This document shows positions 41,434 through 49,766 of a stretch of DNA of 54,181 bases, in pieces. A program made the translations under genes and the position numbers. Where the stretch lies: NCBI GenBank assembly GCA_900768785.1, contig CAAGEG010000087.1, positions 1 to 54,181 on the forward strand, in the 5' to 3' direction. The notes under the pieces are model-generated. The model searched no databases, was not told where the DNA came from, and worked only from the letters and a program-made list of their open reading frames with translations. Positions within the stretch are counted from its first letter, which is position 1. Every line of letters starts with the position of its first letter. The stretch comes from an uncultured Prevotella sp. (lineage in GTDB: Bacteria > Bacteroidota > Bacteroidia > Bacteroidales > Bacteroidaceae).

Positions 41434-43098
41434 ATGCTTCAACAACTATACATAAAAAACTTTACTATAATTGACACGCTTGACATTTGTTTCAATCCCG
41501 GCTTCTCGGTCATTACAGGCGAAACGGGTGCAGGAAAGAGCATCATTCTTGGTGCCATCGGTATGCTTCTCGGGCAAAGAGCCGATGCAAAAAGCATAAA
41601 ACCGGGTTGCGACAAATGTGTCATTGAAGCCCATTTCAACATCAACGGATATCAAATGCAGTCGTTTTTTGAAGATAACGATATTGACTATGATGCCGAT
41701 GACTGCATAATGAGACGCGAACTTAACTCTTCGGGAAAGAGCAGAGCGTTTATTAATGATGTTCCTGTGCCGCTCTCAACCATGCGACTATTGGGACAAC
41801 AACTGCTCGACATACACAGCCAACATCGCAACTTGCTGCTTAACGAGGAGGATTTCCAATTAAACGTTGTTGATATTATTGCCGGCAACAAGGACATTCT
41901 TGATGATTACCGCAAGAAATATGCTGAATACACAGATGCATCTAAGGCTGTAGCTCAAATGAAAAAAAATATTGAGGAAAGCAAACAAAATGAAGACTAC
42001 ATGCGTTTTCAGCTTAAAGAACTCTCAGAAGCCTCGCTTGAAACCGGAATACAGCAGATTTTGGAGACCGAATGTGAGAAACTAAACCATGTAGAAGAGA
42101 TAAAATCAGCTCTTTATACGGCAGACAACTTGCTTAACGAAGATAATGGCGGCAACATTCTCGGCAACATCAAGGAACTGTCTCGCACAATCAACGGTAT
42201 AACAAACATATATAATGATGTTAAAGAGCTGTCCGAACGCATAGAAGCTTGCTACATAGAGATGAAAGATATATCGCAAGAGTTGGGAACTGCGGCTGAT
42301 ACGGTTGACTTCGACCCCGTCAGGCTGCAACAGGTTAGCGAAAGGCTTGACAAGATATATTCTTTGCAACAGAAATATCATGTCTCTACAGTTGAAGAAC
42401 TGATGGTTATTCAGACAGAACTTGTACAAAAACTTTCTGAAATAGACAATAGCGACGATTTATTAACGTCTCTTGAAGCAAAAGAGCGTCAGTCTCTATC
42501 CCAATGTATGTCTATTGCCGACAAACTTACGGCATCAAGAGAGGCTGCAGCCACCAAGATAGAAAAAGAAATGCGCAAACTGCTTGTTCCTCTCGGCATT
42601 CCCAACGTACAGTTTGCCGTAAACATCGGCTGTCGAGAGCTATGTTTAACCGGCAAAGACAGTGTGTCTTTTCTCTTCTGCGCAAATAAAGGTGGCGAGA
42701 TGCAGCCGGTAACACAAGTGGCATCAGGCGGAGAGATAGCACGTGTAATGCTTTCAATAAAGGCAATGATAAGCGGAGCGGTAAAACTTCCTACTATTAT
42801 CTTTGATGAAATAGATACCGGAGTGAGCGGAAAGATAGCAGAAAAAATGGCAAACATCATGCTTGACATGTCTAAATCTGAAAGACAGGTTATCAGCATC
42901 ACCCACTTGCCACAGATTGCCGCCAAAGGACAGACTCACTATAAGGTTTATAAAGAGGAGGACAAACAAGGTACAACAAGCCGAATGACCATGCTCGACT
43001 GTGACGAACGGGTTAAAGAAATTGCCCAAATGCTTAGTGGAGCTGAAATAACTGACGCCGCTATCAGTAATGCTCGCGAATTATTGAACGTAAATTAA
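41434..43098 (+). CDS. recN: DNA repair protein RecN
   Basis: SMC-like ATPase that helps double-strand break repair. The 554 residues start MLQQLYIKNFTIIDTLDI, the usual RecN opening, so ATG 41434 is preferred to the TTG at 41410. Walker A is GETGAGKSI (about 30-38). A long coiled-coil region with Glu/Lys-rich helices fills about 150-370. The C-terminal half has the ABC signature ASGGEIARVML and Walker B TIIFDEIDTGVSG, then ITHLPQIAAKG. The TPR gene follows after 8 bases. Confidence 0.97.
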   Translation: MLQQLYIKNFTIIDTLDICFNPGFSVITGETGAGKSIILGAIGMLLGQRADAKSIKPGCDKCVIEAHFNINGYQMQSFFEDNDIDYDADDCIMRRELNSSGKSRAFINDVPVPLSTMRLLGQQLLDIHSQHRNLLLNEEDFQLNVVDIIAGNKDILDDYRKKYAEYTDASKAVAQMKKNIEESKQNEDYMRFQLKELSEASLETGIQQILETECEKLNHVEEIKSALYTADNLLNEDNGGNILGNIKELSRTINGITNIYNDVKELSERIEACYIEMKDISQELGTAADTVDFDPVRLQQVSERLDKIYSLQQKYHVSTVEELMVIQTELVQKLSEIDNSDDLLTSLEAKERQSLSQCMSIADKLTASREAAATKIEKEMRKLLVPLGIPNVQFAVNIGCRELCLTGKDSVSFLFCANKGGEMQPVTQVASGGEIARVMLSIKAMISGAVKLPTIIFDEIDTGVSGKIAEKMANIMLDMSKSERQVISITHLPQIAAKGQTHYKVYKEEDKQGTTSRMTMLDCDERVKEIAQMLSGAEITDAAISNARELLNVN

Positions 43099-43106
43099 TT
43101 ATTATC

Positions 43107-44783
43107 ATGAATATAAAACCATTAAAACAACTATTCTTTACAACAGCTTTCTTGCTGCTTTCCACCTTTGTTTTGGCACAACCGGCAACGGTTAAGAATG
43201 TGGCTAAATCTGTTTTCAAGCTCACCACCTACAAACTTGACGGCACCATAATAGGAGAAAGTCATGGCGTCTTTATAGGTAATGGTGACGAATGTATATC
43301 AAACCTGCAACCATTAATTGGTGCTGCTCGCGCAACTGTAACAGACATAAAAGGCAACACCATGAATGTCAGTCGCATAATAGGCATCAACGAGTTGTAT
43401 GATGCGGCACGATTTAGAATAGAAGGCAAGGGAACACCTGCCACCATAGCAAATAAAGCCGCCAACTCCGGCGCACAAATATGGCTCGTGCCATACACTG
43501 CCAAATCAAATGTAATATCGGCAACCGTGAAAAGCGTGGAAAAATTCATGGGAGACAAGGCTTACTATATCTTTACCATTACTCCGCCCGACGAAAGTGA
43601 CCTTTGTCCGTTTGTTGATGCTGCGGGTGGTGTTGTCGGTCTTATGCAGCGGTCAACGACAAGTAGCGATATCCATGCCGCTGATGCACGTTTTTATGCC
43701 TCTTTGACTGCCTCCGGATTTAATGTCAACGATGCTACCATGCGCAAAATAGGCATTCCAATGGAACTACCAAAGATAAAAGAACAGGCGTTGCTCGCAC
43801 TTATGATGGCTGAACAAAGTGGCGACTCTATAAAAAAAGCTGCTTCAATAGACGATTTCATCAACTACTTCCCGGATTTAACAGATGGTTATATGGCGCA
43901 CGCACGTATGATGGTATCTGCACACGACTTTGACAAAGCTGCCAAAGATATGGAAACAGCTATCAAAAAAGTGTCTAAAAAAGACGAAGCCCACTATGGT
44001 TATAGTCGCATCATTCACGACAAAGAATTATATTTGTCGGAAATGCCCTACAAAGCGTGGAGTTTGGACAAGGCTCTTGATGAAGCGGTAAAGGCATATA
44101 GCATAAATCCGCATCCTTCTTACAAAGAACAACAGGCAAAAGTGTTGTTCTCGCTTGGCAAATTTGACGAGGCTTACAACATTTTTTATGATCTTACGTC
44201 ATCATCAATACGCAATCCGGAACTCTTTTACGAGGCTGCACGCTGCAAGCAAATGATGAATAGTCCGGCAAAAGAAACTATTGCCCTTCTCGATAGTGCT
44301 ATCATCAATACAGATAGTTTGCGCATTAGAGAGGCGGCACCTTATTATTTGTTGCGCGGACAAATGTTTTATGAGACCGACAGTTTCCGCCAAGCTGTAT
44401 TCGACTATACACGTTATGAGATACTGTCAAACAGAAATGTGAACGCAGAGTTCTATTATATGCGTCATCAGGCAGAGGTTAAGGGCAGGCTATACAAACA
44501 GGCACTTTACGACATCACGGCTGCAATTGTTCTAAATCCCCAAGAACCTACATATTATGCAGAGAAAGGCTCTCTTGAACTCAAAGTAAACTTGCCCGAC
44601 GAGGCAATAAAGACAGCCGAATTGTGCATAAAAAGAGCACCCGAATATGCCTCCGGCTATCTGATACTCGGCTTGGCACAAATAACTAAAGGCAACAAAA
44701 CGGAGGGTTTGAGCAACCTAAACAAAGCAAAAGAACTTGGCGACACACAAGCACAAACGTTAATAGATAAATATTCCAAATGA
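43107..44783 (+). CDS. Exported TPR protein with a degenerate trypsin-like domain
   Basis: A 558-residue protein with a signal peptide (FFTTAFLLLSTFVLAQ). Residues about 28-215 have the outline of a trypsin-like (DegP/HtrA) fold: AKSVFKLTTYKLDGTIIGESHGVFIGNGDECISN, YDAARFRIEG, and DAAGGVVGL. The usual catalytic His position (TNxHV) reads SNLQPL, and the GNSGGP loop reads DAAGGV, so it seems to be catalytically dead. Residues about 230-558 contain tetratricopeptide repeats (FDEAYNIFYDL, FRQAVFDYTRYEIL, YKQALYDITAAIVLNPQEPTYYAEKGSLEL). A periplasmic scaffold that binds peptides is one reading. Eight bases separate it from recN, but a shared function is not implied. Confidence 0.75.
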   Translation: MNIKPLKQLFFTTAFLLLSTFVLAQPATVKNVAKSVFKLTTYKLDGTIIGESHGVFIGNGDECISNLQPLIGAARATVTDIKGNTMNVSRIIGINELYDAARFRIEGKGTPATIANKAANSGAQIWLVPYTAKSNVISATVKSVEKFMGDKAYYIFTITPPDESDLCPFVDAAGGVVGLMQRSTTSSDIHAADARFYASLTASGFNVNDATMRKIGIPMELPKIKEQALLALMMAEQSGDSIKKAASIDDFINYFPDLTDGYMAHARMMVSAHDFDKAAKDMETAIKKVSKKDEAHYGYSRIIHDKELYLSEMPYKAWSLDKALDEAVKAYSINPHPSYKEQQAKVLFSLGKFDEAYNIFYDLTSSSIRNPELFYEAARCKQMMNSPAKETIALLDSAIINTDSLRIREAAPYYLLRGQMFYETDSFRQAVFDYTRYEILSNRNVNAEFYYMRHQAEVKGRLYKQALYDITAAIVLNPQEPTYYAEKGSLELKVNLPDEAIKTAELCIKRAPEYASGYLILGLAQITKGNKTEGLSNLNKAKELGDTQAQTLIDKYSK

Positions 44784-44788
44784 TTATA

Positions 44789-44826
44789 TAAAAAGAGTGA
44801 GGCATTAAGAACCTCACTCTTTTTTA
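44789..44826. terminator. Bidirectional terminator between the TPR gene and ettA
   Basis: AAAAAGAGTGAGG and CCTCACTCTTTTT pair perfectly around a 9-base loop. Confidence 0.85.
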
Positions 44827-44849
44827 TTTCTCTTTAATTAAAACCCCAA

Positions 44850-46547
44850 TCAGTCTTCCATAAGTTTTCGGTAACGACCTTTTTTGCAGTCATCTGTACC
44901 GAGTCGACGGCTTTTATTTATTTCATAATCAGAGTAGCTGCCCTCAAAGAAGAACACTTCTCCGTTGCCTTCAAAGGCGAGAATGTGTGTACAAATACGG
45001 TCAAGGAACCATCTGTCGTGGCTGATAACAACAGCACAACCAGCAAAAGCGTCAAGACCTTCTTCAAGAGCGCGCAAGGTGTTCACGTCAATATCGTTTG
45101 TCGGCTCGTCAAGTAGCAACACGTTACCCTCTTGTTTGAGGGCTAAGGCAAGCTGCAATCTGTTTCGTTCTCCACCAGATAGAACCTTGCAAAGCTTGCT
45201 TTGGTCGGTGCCTGAGAAGTTGAATCGAGAAATATATGCCCTCACGTTGATATCTCTTCCACCCATTCGCATGGTCTCGTTGCCTTGCGAGATTACATCA
45301 TATACGCTCTTTTCCGGGTCTATATCTTTGTGTTGTTGGTCAACATAAGCCAACTTCACGGTCTCTCCTACCTCAAAGGTACCTCCATCTGCCGTTTCCA
45401 AACCCATTATCATGCGGAACAACGTTGTCTTACCTGCGCCATTAGGACCAATAACTCCCACTATTCCATTAGGGGGAAGCATGAAGTTAAGGTCGTTGAA
45501 TAGCACCTTATCGCCAAATGACTTCTTGACATGCACAGCCTCAATAACCTTGTTACCAAGACGAGGTCCGTTAGGTATGAATATTTCCAACTTCTCTTCA
45601 CGCTCCTTTTGCTCTTGTCCGAGCATCTGTTCATAGGAGTTTAGACGTGCTTTCCCTTTGGCTTGTCGTGCCTTTGGTGCCATGCGTGCCCATTCCAACT
45701 CGCGTTCAAGAGCTTTTCTACGCTTTGAAGCCTGCTTCTCTTCTTGCATCATGCGAGTTGTTTTCTGGTCTAACCATGATGAATAGTTGCCATGCCAAGG
45801 TATTCCCTCGCCTCTATCAAGTTCAAGAATCCATTCGCTGACATCGTCAAGAAAATATCTGTCGTGTGTAACGGCTATTACTGTACCCTCATATTGCTGA
45901 AGATGCTGTTCCAACCAATCAATACTCTCGGCATCAAGGTGGTTGGTAGGCTCGTCAAGCAACAAGACATCGGGCTTCTCTAATAGCAAACGACAAAGGG
46001 CAACACGTCTGCGTTCACCTCCCGAGAGGTGAGTTACGGGCAGGTCGCCTTTAGGACAGCGCAAGGCAGCCATAGCTCTGTCAAGTTTAGAGTCCATGTT
46101 CCAAGCATCGGTAGCATCTATTATGTCTTGAACTTCAGCCTGTCTCTGCATCAGCTTGTCCATTTTGTCAGGGTCGCTATAGTATTCTTCCTCACCGAAT
46201 TTAAGGTTTATCTCCTCATATTCTCTAAGAGCATCGTAGGCTTTCTTTACTCCTTCTTGCACGTTTTCCTTTACCGTCTTGCTCTCATCAAGCGGTGGGT
46301 CTTGCGGCAAATAGCCTACCGTGTAGCCGGGACTCCATACCACCTCACCTTGAGAAGGCTGTTCCAAACCGGCAATAATCTTCATCAACGTTGACTTTCC
46401 TGCACCGTTGAGGCCGATAATACCTATTTTTGCACCATAAAAGAACGATAGATAGATGTTCTTTAATACTTGTTTCTGATTTTGGGTGATGGTCTTCGAC
46501 ACACCAACCATAGAGAAAATAATCTTTTTGTCGTCTACTGTCGCCAT
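44850..46547 (-). CDS. ettA: ABC-F translation factor EttA
   Basis: Soluble ATPase with two ABC domains and no membrane part; it binds the ribosomal E site and gates the start of elongation by energy state. 565 residues. First domain: Walker A GLNGAGKST, signature LSGGERRRVAL, Walker B LLLDEPTNHLDAE. The arm and P-site tRNA-interacting linker lies at about 245-320 (KRRKALERELEWARMAPKARQAKGKARL). Second domain: GPNGAGKTT, LSGGERNRLQLA, LLLDEPTNDID. The PTIM and length fit EttA rather than Uup or antibiotic-resistance ABC-F proteins. Confidence 0.93.
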   Translation of the reverse strand: MATVDDKKIIFSMVGVSKTITQNQKQVLKNIYLSFFYGAKIGIIGLNGAGKSTLMKIIAGLEQPSQGEVVWSPGYTVGYLPQDPPLDESKTVKENVQEGVKKAYDALREYEEINLKFGEEEYYSDPDKMDKLMQRQAEVQDIIDATDAWNMDSKLDRAMAALRCPKGDLPVTHLSGGERRRVALCRLLLEKPDVLLLDEPTNHLDAESIDWLEQHLQQYEGTVIAVTHDRYFLDDVSEWILELDRGEGIPWHGNYSSWLDQKTTRMMQEEKQASKRRKALERELEWARMAPKARQAKGKARLNSYEQMLGQEQKEREEKLEIFIPNGPRLGNKVIEAVHVKKSFGDKVLFNDLNFMLPPNGIVGVIGPNGAGKTTLFRMIMGLETADGGTFEVGETVKLAYVDQQHKDIDPEKSVYDVISQGNETMRMGGRDINVRAYISRFNFSGTDQSKLCKVLSGGERNRLQLALALKQEGNVLLLDEPTNDIDVNTLRALEEGLDAFAGCAVVISHDRWFLDRICTHILAFEGNGEVFFFEGSYSDYEINKSRRLGTDDCKKGRYRKLMED

Positions 46548-46769
46548 ATATTATTGTTTGTTTATTGTCATAATAACACTTTGTATTCAAGAATATTACG
46601 CCATTTGCTTAATTAAAACATATATCCATGATGCGTAATATCAAATGTTCTTCGTGAACAAAGATAAACAAAAAACATTTAATTTACGAATAAAAGAAAG
46701 ACAAAGCACAAGTCTTCAACTCTGATGTTTGATTATTGTCATCAGCCACGTTGTTTTAAGCAAATCAGA

Positions 46770-46895
46770 AACCACGCATTTACGACCCTAAAACCATATG
46801 TTTAGCACACCTAAACTATATGTTTACGACACGAAAACCATATGTTTAGCACACCTAAACTATATGTTTACGACACGAAAACCACATAGTTATTA
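46770..46895. repeat. 22-bp tandem array 3, with a 44-bp higher-order repeat
   Basis: Full units start at 46791, 46813, 46835 and 46857, flanked by diverged units from 46770 and from 46879. Two unit types alternate (CCATATGTTTAGCACACC and CTATATGTTTACGACACG), so 46791-46834 is repeated exactly as 46835-46878. It lies between the divergent ettA and glycosyltransferase genes. Related to the arrays at 26373 and 36381. Confidence 0.92.
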
Positions 46896-47056
46896 TTAAC
46901 AAACTTGTGGTTTATGAATAAAATATTTCAAAAACATGTGCGTTTTATTTATGATTGAAAATAATAAGGTAGAATAGTTATAAATATGTGTTTTTACAAT
47001 TTTTTATAAAAGTAAGTTTTTTAGTCAATAAAACTTGTTAACATAAAACGCAAAAT

Positions 47057-47088
47057 ATTGTTTATACACACTATTTGCACTATCTTTG
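47057..47088 (+). promoter_or_regulatory. Promoter for the glycosyltransferase gene
   Basis: TTG (47058-47060), 20 bases, TATCTTTG (47081-47088). The transcript start would be near 47095, after the TTG at 47086, which leaves ATG 47110 as the real start codon. Confidence 0.6.
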
Positions 47089-47109
47089 CATAAGATTAAC
47101 AACAACAAT

Positions 47110-48639
47110 ATGCTAAAAAGCAACAATATTTATCTGTTTGTATTGCTATCTATACTGCCTGCAATACTGTTTAGAGACTTCACTCCGTCAAGCGAATTGA
47201 GATATTTAAGTATAGCTGACGAGGCGATAAGAGAGGGACATATCTTTGCTTTCACCAATCACGGCATGCCTTTTACTGACAAGCCGCCCCTCTATCTATG
47301 GTTGATAATGATAGCAAAGCTCATCTTCGGCAACTATTATATGGTGGTTTTGTCGTTGTTTTCGGTTGTTCCGGCACTCGTAACATCCAAGACCATAGGC
47401 AACTGGGCTGAAGAAGAGTATGGCAGAGTGAAAGGCAGACTGGCAGAATGGATGTTTTTTGGCAATGCTCTCGTTGTTGTTGTCATGCTCACAATACGCA
47501 TGGACATGATAATGGTTATGTTTATTGTCCTTGCAATGCGCAGCTTTTTCAAAACTTTTCAGGGACGTGGCAATATAAAACGCAACATGTGGCTATTCCC
47601 GATATACATCTTTTTAGCAACATTTACCAAAGGAGCGCTCGGACTAATAATACCTTTAGCCATAACAGTAACGTTCCTTATCATCAAAAAACGTTATAAT
47701 GACATCATCCGTTTTTGGGGATTAAGAACATGGGCAACACTTATCGTATTGTTTACTATATGGTTTGCAGCCGCTTGGTATGAAGGAGGCAAAGGATATG
47801 TATATGATTTGTTCTTACAACAGACCATATATCACGACTTCTTAACCATGCACAAGATTAAACCAATGTGGTTTTACCTGATACATATATTCCCAACCCT
47901 GTTCCCATTATCATTCGTTATAGTAGGAATAGCCGTTAGTGACATCAGTTTGAGAAAGACTGAGGGAGATTTACCCACTTTCTTCGCAATTGCAACAACG
48001 GCATCTTTCATCATTTTGTCATTGGCAAACTCAAAGGTAGATATATATTTGCTTCCTGTAATACCCTTTCTCGTAACATGGGCTGCCATAAGACTGCCAC
48101 AGCCAAAACCCAACCGCTGGATTTCAATAGCGTTATACATACCGGCATACCTCATGGCGTTGAGTGCAGTAACCTATCCTTTCATCGTAAAATACACGGG
48201 AGAGAAATTCTTACATCACGGAGCTTTCTATACAGCTTCAGTGGTTATGACAGTCTTCGCCATACTTTCAATAAAGAAAATTTCAGAAAACAAAATCTAC
48301 AGAGCCATACAACTGCAATCAATAGGCATATATATCATAGTGTTTGTAGCTGGTCTCGGAGTGCGTTTCATCAATCCATACATCGGACATGGCAGAGTTT
48401 GCAAAGAAGCAAGAGCCATTGCCGAGAGCAAAACAAACGAAACGGCAATATACGAATGGGAAATACATCGCCCCGATGGCATGGATGTGTATCTCGGCAA
48501 GCCGGCTTTGCATGTGGAAGATGCAGCACAGGCACAAAATATTAAAGGAATACTTATCACGAAAAAGGAGAATTCAGCTTGTTTCAAAGGCAAGAAGATT
48601 ACCGAAATAGGCGACAAGATAATTGTAGATATGCAGTAA
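47110..48639 (+). CDS. ArnT/PMT-like membrane glycosyltransferase
   Basis: A 509-residue inner-membrane protein with about 10-12 helices. After the first helix comes FTPSSELRYLSIADEAIREGHIFAFTNHGMPFTDKPPLYLWLIM, the classic first periplasmic loop of GT83/PMT_2 enzymes (acidic-x-RY, then KPPLYYW-like), which use lipid-phosphate sugar donors such as undecaprenyl-phosphate-aminoarabinose. WAEEEYGRVKGRLAEWMFFGNALVVVVMLTIRMDMIMVMF and TFTKGALGLIIPLAI are also typical. The C-terminal 80 residues form a small soluble domain. Transfer of a sugar to lipid A or another envelope lipid is the likely job, but donor and acceptor are not known. Transcribed singly, ending at the terminator at 48698. Confidence 0.87.
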   Translation: MLKSNNIYLFVLLSILPAILFRDFTPSSELRYLSIADEAIREGHIFAFTNHGMPFTDKPPLYLWLIMIAKLIFGNYYMVVLSLFSVVPALVTSKTIGNWAEEEYGRVKGRLAEWMFFGNALVVVVMLTIRMDMIMVMFIVLAMRSFFKTFQGRGNIKRNMWLFPIYIFLATFTKGALGLIIPLAITVTFLIIKKRYNDIIRFWGLRTWATLIVLFTIWFAAAWYEGGKGYVYDLFLQQTIYHDFLTMHKIKPMWFYLIHIFPTLFPLSFVIVGIAVSDISLRKTEGDLPTFFAIATTASFIILSLANSKVDIYLLPVIPFLVTWAAIRLPQPKPNRWISIALYIPAYLMALSAVTYPFIVKYTGEKFLHHGAFYTASVVMTVFAILSIKKISENKIYRAIQLQSIGIYIIVFVAGLGVRFINPYIGHGRVCKEARAIAESKTNETAIYEWEIHRPDGMDVYLGKPALHVEDAAQAQNIKGILITKKENSACFKGKKITEIGDKIIVDMQ

Positions 48640-48697
48640 TGAACCTTTAAACAACCAACTTGTATTACCAAAGAAAGTAAAACAAGACATACTTTTC

Positions 48698-48739
48698 AAC
48701 ATCTTAGACGTTTAAATCAAACCTCTAAGATGTTTTTTC
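48698..48739 (+). terminator. Terminator after the glycosyltransferase gene
   Basis: AACATCTTAGA and TCTAAGATGTT pair perfectly, with a short inner TTT/AAA stem, followed by TTTTTT. Confidence 0.85.
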
Positions 48740-48784
48740 ATAACTCCGTAACGGTGCATTAACACGATTGCCACATACAACCGC

Positions 48785-48792
48785 TATATTTG
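48785..48792 (+). promoter_or_regulatory. -7 promoter box before the 33-residue frame
   Basis: TATATTTG matches the TAnnTTTG box. No TTTG box lies at the right distance upstream, so this is weak. Confidence 0.3.
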
Positions 48793-48905
48793 CAGCGGAA
48801 AGAATAGTTGATTATATTGAGAAAGAATAACATATTATATTTAAAAAACAACTATTTCTTATCCCATATAAAAGATTGTTTAATTAAAAATGAAAGGGTA
48901 ACAAA

Positions 48906-49007
48906 ATGAAAAGAAGAATTAAAAGAATCATCCGCACTATGATTATAGGTTGGAGAGAGGCTTGTGCTTCTATGTATAGAGATGCAGAATATCGCATGTT
49001 TGCCTGA
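48906..49007 (+). CDS. Candidate 33-residue basic small protein
   Basis: ATG at 48906 opens 33 codons ending in TGA at 49005-49007: MKRRIKRIIRTMIIGWREAC, then ASMYRDAEYRMFA. The first half is basic and amphipathic, with a Trp and a short hydrophobic patch, so it might contact membrane or nucleic acid. Upstream are a -7 box (48785) and an A/T-rich leader with an AGAATAGTTG/CAACTATTTCT inverted repeat. The reading frame is short enough to be chance and I cannot name a family. It ends 80 bases before the 3' end of the convergent tRNA-Pro gene. Confidence 0.4.
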   Translation: MKRRIKRIIRTMIIGWREACASMYRDAEYRMFA

Positions 49008-49087
49008 TTTACGAAAAGGCAAATGGAGGTTTAAAACATTATATAACAAAAAGAGAGTCCATAAATATTATGAACTCTCTTTATTTG

Positions 49088-49161
49088 TCGGGGCGACAGG
49101 ATTCGAACCTGCGACCACCTGGTCCCAAACCAGGCGCGCTACCGGGCTGCGCTACACCCCG
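49088..49161 (-). tRNA. tRNA-Pro (anticodon UGG)
   Basis: 74 bases on the minus strand. Acceptor stem CGGGGTG with CGCCCCG (one G-T pair), D arm with AGCGCAGCCCGGTAGCGC, anticodon stem CCTGG / CCAGG enclosing TTTGGGA, so anticodon TGG reads Pro codons. T arm GCAGG TTCGAAT CCTGT is standard. Discriminator A; the CCA end is not encoded (bases CAA follow). Extra loop of normal short length. Confidence 0.97.
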
Positions 49162-49280
49162 TTCAAGGTTAAACAGCTATTATAACATCTATAATATTGC
49201 AATTCCTTGATTTGCGAATGCAAAGATACATCTTTTTTATATTATACGCAAATAATGAAGAACTTTTTATTTGATATTTT

Positions 49281-49476
49281 AACCCAAATCAATCATTAGA
49301 CCGCAAACAACTATTTTTACCTTATTATATTGGCTTTTCAGTTCCATTCGTTCCTCTATGCAACATCTTGCGCCTTGCTTTATCTTGACATAGCCCGCTT
49401 CGCCTTTGATAAAGCATGACACAATAAGGCACATATATAAGAGAAATAAGCTTAAATCTCATGACTTGTTTGGATT
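49281..49476 (-). mobile_element. MITE-like element, copy Y (196 bp)
   Basis: Inverted relative of 36047-36242 and exactly the same length. Its ends AACCCAAATCAATCAT (49281-49296) and ATGACTTGTTTGGATT (49461-49476) are a 12-of-16 inverted repeat, more decayed than in copy X. Shared interior segments include TTATATATGTGCC, AGCGGGCTATG, CAAGATAAAGC, GGCGCAAGATG, TGCATAGAGGA and GGAACTGAAAAGC. Confidence 0.75.
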
Positions 49477-49499
49477 AAAAAACATGATTTAATCCCAAT

Positions 49500-49635
49500 A
49501 AGTCGTTAGACGAAAACGCCAACTAACCGAAAGAGTAGCGAGGGCAGAGGGTAAACTTGCTTACACTATGCCGAGTCGTGACGGAGAAAGACTATAATCA
49601 AAACGATAACAGGTGCGCTTCAACTCGGTCGAAAC
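49500..49635 (+). repeat. REP-like dispersed repeat, copy B
   Basis: From 49556 to about 49633 this nearly equals the reverse complement of 28546-28622. The hairpin-forming core GTAAACTTGCTTAC at 49551-49564 corresponds to a perfect dyad GTAAGC TT GCTTAC at 213-226. It begins next to GTCGTTAGAC (49502-49511), the same motif as in the 19-bp repeats around the amylase block. Confidence 0.85.
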
Positions 49636-49685
49636 GTATAAAATATAATGACAGATTGGGGATTAAAAGAGATAAGCAGCACAAA

Positions 49686-49720
49686 AAAAGACTCCCCGAT
49701 AGAAACATCAGAGAGTCTAA
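49686..49720 (-). terminator. Terminator of the serine palmitoyltransferase gene
   Basis: On the minus strand AGACTC and GAGTCT pair, with a partial inner stem TGATG/CTATC, then a run of seven T. It is 47 bases after the stop. Confidence 0.75.
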
Positions 49721-49766
49721 TCATATGACATCGCCGTCGGATGTGCCGACAAGCAACCTTAAAATC

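Larger units (their letters stand above)
49162..49766. other. Intergenic region holding mobile-like repeats
   Basis: No gene is supported. It contains MITE-like copy Y (49281-49476), an inverted repeat GGATTAAA/TTTAATCC at 49472-49495, REP-like copy B (about 49500-49635), and the terminator of the serine palmitoyltransferase gene at 49686-49720. A frame from 49557 is explained by this repeat sequence. Confidence 0.7.

Noticed and set aside
46770..46895. CRISPR array
   Set aside because: The 22-bp units follow each other with no unique spacers, and no cas gene is near. The same applies to the arrays at 26373 and 36381.
47086..47109. TTG start for the glycosyltransferase
   Set aside because: It overlaps the TATCTTTG promoter box, so it would lie before the transcript start.
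49360..49441. A small protein frame (MCLIVSCFIKGEAGYVKIK) inside MITE-like copy Y, with a similar frame in copy X
   Set aside because: Differences between the copies fall at first, second and third codon positions alike, and copy X has an in-frame TGA. This is repeat similarity, not protein conservation.
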